Below are positions 53,029 through 61,467 of a DNA stretch of 64,000 nucleotides, piece after piece. Origin of the DNA: CAWKOH01 sp963851245 (GTDB lineage: Bacteria; Actinomycetota; Acidimicrobiia; Acidimicrobiales; Palsa-688); NCBI GenBank assembly GCA_963851245.1, contig CAWKOH010000005.1, forward strand, positions 248,001-312,000, written 5' to 3'. The translations under genes and the position numbers were made by a program. The stretch's first letter is position 1; each line of letters starts with the position of its first letter. Under the pieces are notes generated by a model. It was given only the letters and a program-made list of their open reading frames with translations, was not told the origin of the DNA and did not search any database.

Positions 53029-53254
53029 GCGGCTCCTCCGAGCAGGGGTAGGTGGAGTTCGGCGTTCAACTTGGCCAGCCAGCCGGGAACATGGGACAGG
53101 TTCTTGTCGAACCCGCACTTGACTTTGTTGTCAGGAGAGTCGCCCCTTCTCCGTTGATGTCCACCGAAGACTGGTAGTCGTCGGCCTGGTCCGGCCTCTC
53201 AGCCGGACCCTGACGCAGTAGAGCGCACCGGTATCGCCCATCGAACCCCTTCAC
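53026..53254 (-). pseudogene. Degenerate reading-frame fragment
   Basis: A short minus-strand stretch with protein-like runs in two frames: VKGFDGRYRCALLRQGPAERPD and, after a slip, CGFDKNLSHVPGWLAKLNAELH ending at a TGA that overlaps the next ATG (ATGA). Not recognised; may be a frameshifted small gene or nothing. Confidence 0.25.
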
Positions 53255-53293
53255 CGTCTCGCATGCGACTGACGCCTACCTGTTCACGGCCGG

Positions 53294-53563
53294 TCAAAGC
53301 GTAGAGGGGTAAAGCACCGCGATGGTGGATATGCAATGTCTCGCGCCAATCGTCCGGAGCTCCGCTCGGACTGGCCCAGCTCGGGTTGCCGGCATCCCCT
53401 CGAAGCCTGGGGCCAGCTCCATGCTCGGGAAGCGGTCCAGAACGGCGTCAAGTGCGCAGACCAGCTCGAGACGGGCGAGTGGCGCTCCGACGCAATGGTG
53501 GATGCCCCACCCGATACCACCGAGTGGTGATCGCCACTCAGCAGATAGATGCGACCGGTTTCC
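53294..53563 (-). pseudogene. Cytochrome P450 C-terminal remnant
   Basis: A frame open from a TAA at 53566-53564 to a TGA at 53296-53294 reads PLGGIGWGIHHCVGAPLARLELVCALDAVLDRF, the heme-binding loop of a cytochrome P450 with its cysteine (GxHxCxG), and continues through the usual C-terminal beta bulge. About 85 residues remain of about 400. There is no start codon and no upstream P450 sequence nearby, so the rest was deleted. Confidence 0.76.
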
Positions 53564-53761
53564 TTATCTCTGCTGCTCCTCCAACCAGCGTCGCGCCTCG
53601 TCGGCTACCGATGGATGGAACCGACGCCGTCGCCATGTCAGGTCACGCCGCTTCGGCTGCCGGCTGAGGCCGCTGACAAGCAACAGGACACCGATCACAG
53701 CCACGAACGCCACACCTACGAAGATGACCTCCACCAGGAGACAGGATACAGAATGGAGCAT
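53564..53761 (-). CDS. Small single-pass membrane protein
   Basis: A 65-aa protein with one transmembrane helix (LVEVIFVGVAFVAVIGVLLL) followed by a basic, Trp-containing tail (SRQPKRRDLTWRRRRFHPSV, then ARRWLEEQQR). No family recognised. The frame continues upstream without a break, but that part is not protein-like. The ATG at 53761 lacks a good ribosome site. Confidence 0.45.
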   Translation of the reverse strand: MLHSVSCLLVEVIFVGVAFVAVIGVLLLVSGLSRQPKRRDLTWRRRRFHPSVADEARRWLEEQQR

Positions 53762-54419
53762 GAGGCCGGGCGAGGGCCGCCGCTCCGAGGGTCCAGCGCG
53801 TACACATACCCGGCTCGCACGACCCAGTGTTGGCAACAGAGCGATTCGCCTGCCGAACCCGAAAGGATTGCTGCAGTCAGTTCCGTACGGAAATGTCCCC
53901 TCCGCGCCAGGCGTGTTCCCACTCAGCAGTACGCCACGGGCTTTTCCCCACCATTCCCCCGCGAAATTCCCCAGGTTCATCCACTGGAAGTTCGAAGCGA
54001 GTGTGATTTGATACAAGTTGCCGACAGTCCCCACCACGGGAAAAACGGTCGGCGGAGTCGCGAAGGGGGTAGGAAGAGTCTGGAAAGGGGGACACATGGG
54101 CTTCCTCGACCGCGCGACAAGACGACGAGCCGGTGGTTCTGCCCCGCCGGCGACGCAGGAACAGAGACCCCCAAGCCCCTTCGGGGGTCTCTGTTCCACT
54201 CCCGCCCAGATCGGCCCGGCGCCGACACTCGGTCGGCATGCGCTACCAGTACTGGAGGAGATACTCCGACACGACCAGGATCGGATCACTGGACTCCTCG
54301 TGTCCGGTGCCCTGCAGTGATACTCCTGGCCGAAGCGGCTTGCGCGCGGTCGAAGGCACGCTCGGTGAGGTAGCGTCGGACCGACCTTGACGGACATCCC
54401 GTGGCGAGGGGAGTGCGAC
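53762..54419. other. Gene-poor interval with large hairpin
   Basis: About 650 bases with no gene I can defend. Possible small plus-strand frame 54096-54320 (MGFLDRATRRRAGG after AAAGGGGG) ends without any family match and contains the hairpin at 54158-54197. A promoter for the gene at 54420 should be here. Confidence 0.45.
54158..54197. repeat. Perfect 15-bp hairpin
   Basis: GGAACAGAGACCCCC and GGGGGTCTCTGTTCC are exact complements around a 10-nt loop. It has the shape of an intrinsic terminator, but no gene ends directly before it on either strand. Confidence 0.7.
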
Positions 54420-54884
54420 ATGCCCTACATCGTGGATTTCAACTCTGTCTCGACCGTGGGTCTGGACTCCTCGCCCGTCGCGGGTGCGCTGGCTGGTCTG
54501 CGGGCGAACGAGGCCCGCTACTTCAAGAACAAATACGACCACGTCTTCACAGTGGAACCCGCGAGCGAGGCCACTGCAGCCGTCGACTGGGTGCACCGGA
54601 TCCTCAAGGAAGAACGCGACATAGTCATCTCGTCTCGCCCTCTCGAGGCTACGGCCTTCCAGGTCGAGGGCATCCGAATGGCTTACGTCTTCTATGAAAG
54701 CGGTCTGTCGATCAATGTGATGTACACCATCGGCGGTCCCAGCAAGCGCGCGGTCGGGTTCAAGCTCTCCGAGGGGATGGAAGTCCCCGCGGAACTCGCC
54801 TCGCGGTTCAAGTTCGCCAGGCAGAAGTCGAAGCTGGCGGGAACCATTCGCGGTTCCTACTTCGCTTTCAAGAATGACTACTGA
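54420..54884 (+). CDS. Hypothetical protein, no family recognised
   Basis: A 154-aa soluble protein with a good ribosome site (GAGGGGAG). It starts MPYIVDFNSVSTVGLDSSP, has alternating strands (RDIVISSRPLEATAFQVEG, MAYVFYESGLSINVMYT, RAVGFKLSEGMEVP) and a basic C-terminal third (ASRFKFARQKSKLAGTIRGS). No signal peptide or membrane segment. Unlike its neighbours it has no catalytic-looking motif. Its stop overlaps a second short frame by 11 bases. Confidence 0.6.
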   Translation: MPYIVDFNSVSTVGLDSSPVAGALAGLRANEARYFKNKYDHVFTVEPASEATAAVDWVHRILKEERDIVISSRPLEATAFQVEGIRMAYVFYESGLSINVMYTIGGPSKRAVGFKLSEGMEVPAELASRFKFARQKSKLAGTIRGSYFAFKNDY

Positions 54885-54990
54885 GCCTCAGACCGATCCC
54901 GCCTGGTCGGTCGTCTCCTGCCCATGGTGCCATCGGCAGCCCGTCGACGCCTCAGCCGTCCGATATGAGGACTACCCCTGGCGCGTGACG
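54874..54990 (+). pseudogene. Truncated CPWC zinc-ribbon-like fragment
   Basis: A frame beginning MTTEPQTDPAWSVVSCPWC overlaps the end of the previous gene. Its later part is antisense to the GMC oxidoreductase gene, so only about 35 residues look genuine. The CxxC suggests a zinc ribbon whose second half is missing. Confidence 0.3.
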
Positions 54991-56540
54991 GCGGTGCCGA
55001 CCTCGCTGGCCAGGAGACGAGCCAGACGCTCAGCGAGCATGATGGCCGTCAGATTCGTGTTCGCTCGGGGTACCTCCGGTGTGATCGACATGTCGATGAC
55101 GCGGAGGCCCTCCGTGCCGTGCACGCGTCCTTGGCCATCGACCACGGCGTCGCCCGCGGGACCCATGGGGCAGGTGCACGAGGCGTGAGCCGACCCATCG
55201 ACGGTGCGGTCGATCCAGTCGTCCAGTCCTTCGCCGCGGACCAGTTGGCGCAGCGTCGTACCGTCAAGGCCGGTGACCTCGCCGCCGATGATCGGCACGA
55301 ACGCACGGTGACCGAGCAGATCGCGGGCGACCGCGACACACTCCCGTAAGCGCTCCCGGTCGCGTCCATCGGACAGGAGATCCATCTCGATGGAAGGGTC
55401 GACGTCGGGATCTGGGGAGCACAGGCGCACCCGACCGCGCCCATAGGGCCGGTTGACGGCGAGGCCGAGCCCCCCGAGCCCGGGGGCGTTGGGGGCGGGC
55501 CCGAGGATCATGCCCATCATGTCGTCGGGCCCCGCTCCTCGAAGACCGCTCGTCCAGCGCAGTCCGGCATTGGTATGACGCCCGTTGACCGGCGGCCGAA
55601 GGTCGTCCCTGAGGGGGAACGCGAAGTACACATTCGGGTGCTCCTGGAAGCCGTCGCCGACCGGAAGGTCGATCACCACGGGGATTCCAAGGGACATGAG
55701 ATGGTCGGCTGGACCGATACCTGATCTCATCAGCAGCGCCGGCGAATGCACCGCCCCGGCGGCCACAACCACCTGATCAGCGAATACCGTGTGACGTCGA
55801 CCCTCGGTGACAAAATCAACACCCACGGCCCGGTTGCCGTCGAAGATGATGCGGTCGGCGAGCGTACCTCCGCGAAGCTCCAGATTGGGCCGTCCCCGGG
55901 TCGGCTCCAGATAGGCCTCATTGGTCCCAACCCGCACTTCGTTGCGAGCCGTGTAGGCCAGAATGGACACGCCGGTGCTGCCCGGAGCATTGCCGTCGGC
56001 CATCCAAGGTATACCGGCCGCCATGGTCGCCTCGCGGAGCGCGATGTCGATGTCGCCCCATTGATCGAGGGGAGCCCTGGCTATCGGGATCGGGCCGCCC
56101 CGGCCATGGGCCGGGTCGTCGCCGAACATGTCGTCGTCCTCGAGTTGAACGAACGCAGCCAGCACGTCCTCGAAGGCCCAGGTCGAGCCCCCGTGCTCCG
56201 CCCAGGCATCAAAGTCGCTGAGTGGTGGCCGCGGCGCTACCTGGCCATTGATCGACGAGCTGCCGCCCATTCCGCGACCCCGCCAGTAGTGCTCAGGCTG
56301 ACGGCTGGGCGTGCGACGGGCGGTGAGCCCGGTCCACTGATACTGGGGAAAGCGGGCCAGGTCGAGGATGCTGGTGTAGTGGCCGCGCTGCATCTCGGGC
56401 GGAGCTTCTGCGGCGCGGCGATCGGGTCCCGCCTCGAGGAGGAGCACCCTGAGGGCCGGATTCTCAGAGAGACGGGCGGCCACCACTGCGCCGGAAGATC
56501 CCGCCCCGATGACCACAACATCGCGATCCCGGACCGCCAT
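54972..56540 (-). CDS. GMC family FAD-dependent oxidoreductase
   Basis: A 522-aa choline/glucose oxidase-like flavoprotein. The N-terminal dinucleotide fold is VVVIGAGSSGAVVAARL, then GGSSSINGQVAPRP (GMC signature 1), VVVAAGAVHSPALLMRSGIGP (signature 2), and the C-terminal catalytic His/Asn region AHASCTCPMGPAG with IDMSITPEVPRANTNLTAIMLAERLA. The ATG at 56540 is chosen as the family start. Oxidises an alcohol to an aldehyde or ketone with FAD; acceptor unknown. Confidence 0.91.
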   Translation of the reverse strand: MAVRDRDVVVIGAGSSGAVVAARLSENPALRVLLLEAGPDRRAAEAPPEMQRGHYTSILDLARFPQYQWTGLTARRTPSRQPEHYWRGRGMGGSSSINGQVAPRPPLSDFDAWAEHGGSTWAFEDVLAAFVQLEDDDMFGDDPAHGRGGPIPIARAPLDQWGDIDIALREATMAAGIPWMADGNAPGSTGVSILAYTARNEVRVGTNEAYLEPTRGRPNLELRGGTLADRIIFDGNRAVGVDFVTEGRRHTVFADQVVVAAGAVHSPALLMRSGIGPADHLMSLGIPVVIDLPVGDGFQEHPNVYFAFPLRDDLRPPVNGRHTNAGLRWTSGLRGAGPDDMMGMILGPAPNAPGLGGLGLAVNRPYGRGRVRLCSPDPDVDPSIEMDLLSDGRDRERLRECVAVARDLLGHRAFVPIIGGEVTGLDGTTLRQLVRGEGLDDWIDRTVDGSAHASCTCPMGPAGDAVVDGQGRVHGTEGLRVIDMSITPEVPRANTNLTAIMLAERLARLLASEVGTAVTRQG

Positions 56541-56548
56541 GGCGGCCT

Positions 56549-56708
56549 TCAGCCGCCCAGGCCAAGGTGGGCCTCGGGGGCGGGATTGACGTACTCGTCG
56601 CTCCGGCTTATTAGGGGACCGGGGTCGTGGCGCCCGATCACGTAGTTGTGGGCTGCGCCAGGCCGCCTTGATTGCGATGGCCCTGCCCTCGATAGCGAAC
56701 CGCTGCAA
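56549..56708 (-). pseudogene. Short fragment upstream of the GMC gene
   Basis: Two minus-strand frames in tandem give protein-like text: FAIEGRAIAIKAAW, then, after a slip, AAHNYVIGRHDPGPLISRSDEYVNPAPEAHLGLGG ending at TGA 56551-56549. It may be the end of a deleted gene or a small subunit of the GMC enzyme with a frameshift. Not recognised. Confidence 0.3.
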
Positions 56709-56867
56709 GCCACCAGTAACTCCCCCGCTCCCGTCCAGCTCGGTACCGCGACACCTTATCCGTCGATTAGCCTGACGGGCTGAGTCACCTTCAGCCTGAT
56801 CGGCTGGAAGTGCCCTTCCCCAGAGCTAGTCACTGGATTCGTCCATAAAGGCTGGAAGAGAGGAGCC

Positions 56868-57677
56868 ATGGGGCGTTTATCGGGAAAGGTAGCTTTCATC
56901 ACGGGGGCGGCCCGAGGTCAGGGCCGGGCCCACGCGGTTCGCCTTGCGGAGGAGGGAGCCGATATCGTCGCCAGCGACATCTGCGCACCGGTCGCCGGCA
57001 ACATGGTGACTGCGGCAACTCCTGAGGACCTCGAGACGACAGCCCAACTGGTCGAAAAGACCGGGCAGCGGGTACTGAGTCGTGAGGTCGACGTACGAGA
57101 TCTCCCGGCTTTGCAAAGGCTCGCAGCTGACGCAATGTCCGAGCTAGGGCGTTTGGACGTCGTGGTGGCAAATGCAGGCGTTCTCGCCTGGGGCCATGCC
57201 TGGGAGATCCCCGCCGACGAGTGGCAGACGGTGATTGATGTGAACCTCACAGGGGTCTTTCACACGATCCAGGCCACGGTCCCGCACCTGATCGAACAGC
57301 GACAAGGTGGATCGATCGTCCTCATCAGCTCCAGCGCCGGGCTCAAAGGCCAGCCCTTCACCTTGCACTACACGGCCGCAAAACATGGAGTTGTCGGAAT
57401 ATGCCGTGGCCTCGCAAACGAGTTGGGCGAGTACGACATCCGGGTCAACAGTGTCCACCCCGCGGGCGTACGAACGGCGATGATGGACGTCCCGGGCCTT
57501 ATGCAGATGATCGCGGAGAAGGCAGAGACTCTGGGTCCGATCTTCATGAACACGCTGCCCCACGAATCGATGGGTCCCGAGGACATATCCGCGACTGTCG
57601 CCTGGCTGGCCAGCGACGACGCCCGCTATTTGACCGGTGCCCAGATTCCAGTCGATTTCGGTATGTGCAACCGGTAG
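56868..57677 (+). CDS. Mycofactocin-coupled SDR family oxidoreductase
   Basis: A 269-aa SDR closely related in pattern to the gene at 523. It has KVAFITGAARGQGRAHAVRLAEEGADI, the subfamily insert VASDICAPVAGNMVTAATPEDLE, the Ser in LISSSAGLKG, and the YxxxK in YTAAKHG; the C-terminus is YLTGAQIPVDFGM. The ribosome site is AGAGGAG before the ATG. Mycofactocin genes are not in this window; the cofactor link is inferred from the subfamily. Confidence 0.92.
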   Translation: MGRLSGKVAFITGAARGQGRAHAVRLAEEGADIVASDICAPVAGNMVTAATPEDLETTAQLVEKTGQRVLSREVDVRDLPALQRLAADAMSELGRLDVVVANAGVLAWGHAWEIPADEWQTVIDVNLTGVFHTIQATVPHLIEQRQGGSIVLISSSAGLKGQPFTLHYTAAKHGVVGICRGLANELGEYDIRVNSVHPAGVRTAMMDVPGLMQMIAEKAETLGPIFMNTLPHESMGPEDISATVAWLASDDARYLTGAQIPVDFGMCNR

Positions 57678-57691
57678 CTGCCTCCCGCCGG

Positions 57692-58498
57692 TCAGAGGGC
57701 GTAGGAGTACCCACCGTTGAGCGGGTAGACCTGGCCCGTGATCCACTCTGCCGCATCGGATGCCAGGTACAGCACGAGGTTCGCCACGTCCTGGGGGTAG
57801 CCGGGGCGTCCCGCCGGATAGCGGCGGGAGAGGCGCTGCAGGTACTCGGGGCTGGGCGCTGAGTCGTTCTCGGGGCGCCAGAGCGTGCCCAGGGATATGG
57901 AGTTCGCAGTTACCCGGTACTTCCCTACCTCGCTGGCCAGGGAGCGCATGAAACCGGCGGCACCGGCTTTAGCGGCGGCGTAAGCGGCCACGTTTGGGTC
58001 CCCGGTCCGGCCCGCGTCCGAGACGATGGTTATCACCCGACCCCACCGGGAGTCGATCATCGACGGCAGCAATGCTCGCGTGACTCGCAGTACGCCGTAG
58101 AGGTTGAGCTGGATCACCGCCTCCCACTCCTCTGGCTCGGTCTCCGCGAATGGCATGCGACCGAACGATCCTGACAGGGACCCAGGGGGGAGCCCAGCAT
58201 TGTTGACCAAAATCTGTATCGGCTGTTGGAGTCGCCGCACCGCTTCACTCAGGACGGCGATACCACCGGGGTCTGTGATGTCCGCGGTCACGGACACCGC
58301 CTCGGTTCCCGCGGCTTGCAGGTGGGCAGCTAGTTCCTCGGCGACCGGGCCGGCTATGTCGACCACGACAATAGGCGTGGCGCCATGAGCCGCAAGCGTT
58401 GTGGCGATGGCCCGCCCGACCTGGCCGGCTCCGGTTACCAGTGCGCCGTGACCGGTTAGGTCCAAGAGGTCAAGGGGTGATGACGACAACTCAGACAT
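57692..58498 (-). CDS. SDR family oxidoreductase
   Basis: A 268-aa classical SDR. The cofactor motif is ALVTGAGQVGRAIAT, NNAGLPPGSL is the NAG site, the catalytic Ser lies in ITIVSDAGR and the YxxxK in YAAAKAG. The C-terminal WITGQVYPLNGGYSYAL is family-typical. It is convergent with the mycofactocin-type SDR, with only 15 bases between stops. Start ATG at 58498; a GTG upstream is an option. Confidence 0.9.
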   Translation of the reverse strand: MSELSSSPLDLLDLTGHGALVTGAGQVGRAIATTLAAHGATPIVVVDIAGPVAEELAAHLQAAGTEAVSVTADITDPGGIAVLSEAVRRLQQPIQILVNNAGLPPGSLSGSFGRMPFAETEPEEWEAVIQLNLYGVLRVTRALLPSMIDSRWGRVITIVSDAGRTGDPNVAAYAAAKAGAAGFMRSLASEVGKYRVTANSISLGTLWRPENDSAPSPEYLQRLSRRYPAGRPGYPQDVANLVLYLASDAAEWITGQVYPLNGGYSYAL

Positions 58499-58509
58499 CC
58501 TCTCCGTCG

Positions 58510-58918
58510 TTAGCGAGGCCACCTCAACGGGCAGGCCGTGTTGTCAAGTGGTTGGCAGGGCCGCATGGAGGCGTGGTGGGGTTTGGGAAAGGCATTGGCC
58601 ACGGGGGCGTACACGGTGTCGTCGCCGGCGAAGCGGACGCTGATAGCTCGGCGGCGCGCCCGCCAGGAAATGGCCGCGGGCCGTGCCTGCCCTGCGCACC
58701 GCCTCGTCGACCGTTCGCACCGCGCCCGCTCGCTCCAGTTCGTCTCCCATGGCCGAGAGGTCGGTCGTGGCGGCCGTGGCCAAGGTCTCCTCGACCGGAA
58801 CGTCCATCCGCTCCAGCCACTCGGAGCCGATGACCTGACGTAGGCAGACGACGCCATCGCGCCAGAACGTCTCGACCTCGGCCTGCGTAACGGGCCGGAG
58901 TGGTTGTCGCGTCAGCAC
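58510..58918 (-). pseudogene. Phytanoyl-CoA dioxygenase-like N-terminal remnant
   Basis: From a GTG at 58918 the frame reads LTRQPLRPVTQAEVETFWRDGVVCLRQVI, the N-terminal segment of PhyH-type Fe/2-oxoglutarate oxygenases, then EWLERMDVPVEETLATAATTD. Past about residue 85 the frame slips (ISVRFAGDDTVYAPVANAFPKPHH appears in another frame) and the Fe-binding HxD and distal His are not found. A truncated relic. Confidence 0.62.
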
Positions 58919-59006
58919 TTGGCGATGATACCGCCGACCCTGACAGGGTCTCATTGGAGGGGCTAAATGGCGGCCACAGGGTGAGTTTCTCTTGCTCTCC
59001 CGGGCG

Positions 59007-61350
59007 TTATCTCCCGTTGCCGAGGCGGGCTTCAAGGAGCTGCTGTACGACCTGGGGGTTGGCCTTGCCTGCGGACGACCTCATGACCTGGCCGATGAAG
59101 AATCCGAGCAGACCGGTCTTTCCGGCCCGGTACTGGTTCACCTTGTCCGGGTTGGAGGTCAGGACTTCGTCGACGATGCCGGCGATGGCGTCCTCGTCAC
59201 TGATCTGAGCCAGACCCCGGTCGGCGATGATCACCCGCGGGTCTCCGCCATCTCGCACCATCTCGGCAAAGACCTCTTTGGCCGCCACTCCGGTGATATC
59301 GCCCGAGGTGACGGCCTGCAGGAGGGTGGCGAGCCCGGCACCGGTCAGCGGCGTCCGGTCGATAGGACGGTCGCCGAGCTCGCGGGGCAGTTCATTGATG
59401 ACCCAGCGGGCCGTGACGTCGGCCGGGGCACCGGCGCCGACCGTCTCCTCGAAGAGGTCGCCCGTTGGCCGGTCGGAGGTCAAGAGGTCAACCTCGTCTA
59501 CTGTCAGGCCGTACGTCGCGGGCCAAGCGGCGTAGCGATCGGCCAGCAACGGGTCCCGTACCCGAGCTTCTGCCCGGAACTCGATGCGGCTCTTCTTTGG
59601 AGGGCGGGTGCTGGATTTCTGGGCGGTACGGTCTGGCGTGGCCGGAGTTTGTTGCATGGAGAGAGACGACGTCGGATGCCATAAATCCCGCAGGGTGACG
59701 ATGCGGTTCATGACCGCTGAATCAGGCTTGGATTCCACAATGTCGAAGACGAAATAGCCGACGCGTTCCAGCTGCCACCGGCTTCCCGGTTCGGCCGCGG
59801 ACAAGCTCGGCTCGAGGCGGGCGGCACCCACGACCTCAACCGAGTGGGGGTTGAGCTCCTCGCCCGACGCCATCCTCGGGCTGAGCGGCCAGATACAGGC
59901 GGTCGTACAGGCGCACCTCGGCCGGGATCGACTTGTCGGCCGGGACCCAGTGGATGACGCCCCAGACCTTCACACCAGGAGGGTTCTTGCCCACCGAGTC
60001 GGCGACGTGGTGGCAGCGGAGCTCGACGACGTCCTCTCCCTCCGTGACGATCTCGTCGTAGGTGATGCATGGGCCGTGCCGCAACCGGACGGTTCGCCCC
60101 GGGGCCAGGCGCTGATAGCCGGCGGGAGGGTCGAGAGAGAAGTCATCCCGTTCGATGAGGATCTGTCGCTCGAAGGGGATGGTGCGTTGGCCGGGCTTGC
60201 CAACGTCGGGCGGGAAGTACGGGCCGGTCATATGCTCGATGGTGCCTTCGGGCCATGACGTGATGGTTACAGGGAGCGGGCGGAGAACTCCGAGTACTCG
60301 CGGGGCGGTCCAGTTGAGGTCGTCCCGTACGCAGAAGTCCAGCTTGTCGATGTCGACCGTAGAGTTGACCTTGGCCACGCCCACCAGGTCGGCGAATGCC
60401 CGCACCGCTTGAGGACTGATGCCACGGCGCCGAATGGCGGCGATCGTCGGCATCCTCGGATCGTCCCACCCGTCGACGTGGCCTTCCTCCACTAGTGCCA
60501 GGAGCCGCCGTTTGCTCAGGACCGTGTATTCGAGGTTGAGGCGAGCAAACTCATACTGCTGGGGGCGCTCGAAACCGTGCCGTCTCGCGACACCTGTGTG
60601 CTCGATGACCCAATCGTAGAGCTCGCGGTTGTTCTCGAACTCGAGTGTGCACAGGGAGTGGGTGACGCCCTCGATGGCGTCGGAGATCGGATGCGCCCAG
60701 TCGTACATCGGGTAGATCGGCCAGGCGTCGCCGGTACGGTGGTGGTGAGCGTGGCGGATCCGGTACAGGAGCGGGTCGCGCATCTTCATGTTGGCCGCGC
60801 CCAGGTCAATCTTGGCTCTCAGAACGCAGCTGCCGTCAGCCAGGTCTCCCGCCCGCATCTGCTGAAGCAGCTCCGAGTTCTCCTCGACCGATCGCTTCCG
60901 GTACGGCGAGGGCCGGCCGGGCTCGGTCAGACTCCCGCGGTAGGCTCTGATCTCATCCTCGCTGAGATGGTCGACATAGGCCTCGCCGGCCAGCACGAGG
61001 GCCTCGGCCAGTCCATACATCTCTTCGAAATAGTCGGACGCGTAGAGGGGCTGGTCTCCGAAGGAGAACCCCAGCCAGGTGACGTCACGGATAATCGATT
61101 CGACATACTCCACCGCTTCGGTGAGCGGGTTGGTGTCGTCGAAGCGAAGGTAGCACTGGCCTCCGTATTCCTCGGCCAGGCCGAAGTTGAGGCAGATCGA
61201 CTTGGCGTGACCAATGTGCAGGTAGCCGTTGGGCTCGGGAGGAAAGCGGGTTACCACGCGTCCGCCGTGACGGCCTGTGCGGAGGTCTTCCTCGACGATT
61301 TCCCGGATGAAGTCCCGGCTGCCTGTGCCGGTGTCGACCTTTCCTGCCAC
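59007..61350 (-). CDS. glnS: Glutaminyl-tRNA synthetase with C-terminal GatB/YqeY domain, frameshifted
   Basis: GlnRS of about 780 codons. The HIGH motif is in RFPPEPNGYLHIGHAKS, and the KMSKS-like loop is TVLSKRRL; YDWAHPISDAIEGVTHSLCTLEF and DNxxxRDF-type strands are standard. The frame slips near 59874-59885 inside the anticodon-binding domain, after DRLYLAAQPE, and continues as GEELNPHSVEVVGAARLEPSLS. The last about 150 residues (LADRYAAWPATYGLTVDEVD to VMRSSAGKANPQVVQQLLEARLG) are a GatB/YqeY tRNA-binding domain, as in the Deinococcus chimera. The GTG at 61350 was chosen. An essential-type gene, so a sequence error is likely. Confidence 0.92.
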
Positions 61351-61467
61351 GCCGACGCACTCTAATACCGGGGCGAGAATGCAGTCCCGCGGCGTACCGG
61401 CGAGGCTCCTTTGGCCTCGGTCTCCTCCTACCCGATCCGGCGGCGTCGGATCTGGCATACCACCGAT

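Noticed and set aside
54096..54320. Small plus-strand frame with AAAGGGGG before its ATG
   Set aside because: Ends without family similarity and contains a perfect hairpin; codon content is like the antisense strand. Mentioned only in the interval note.
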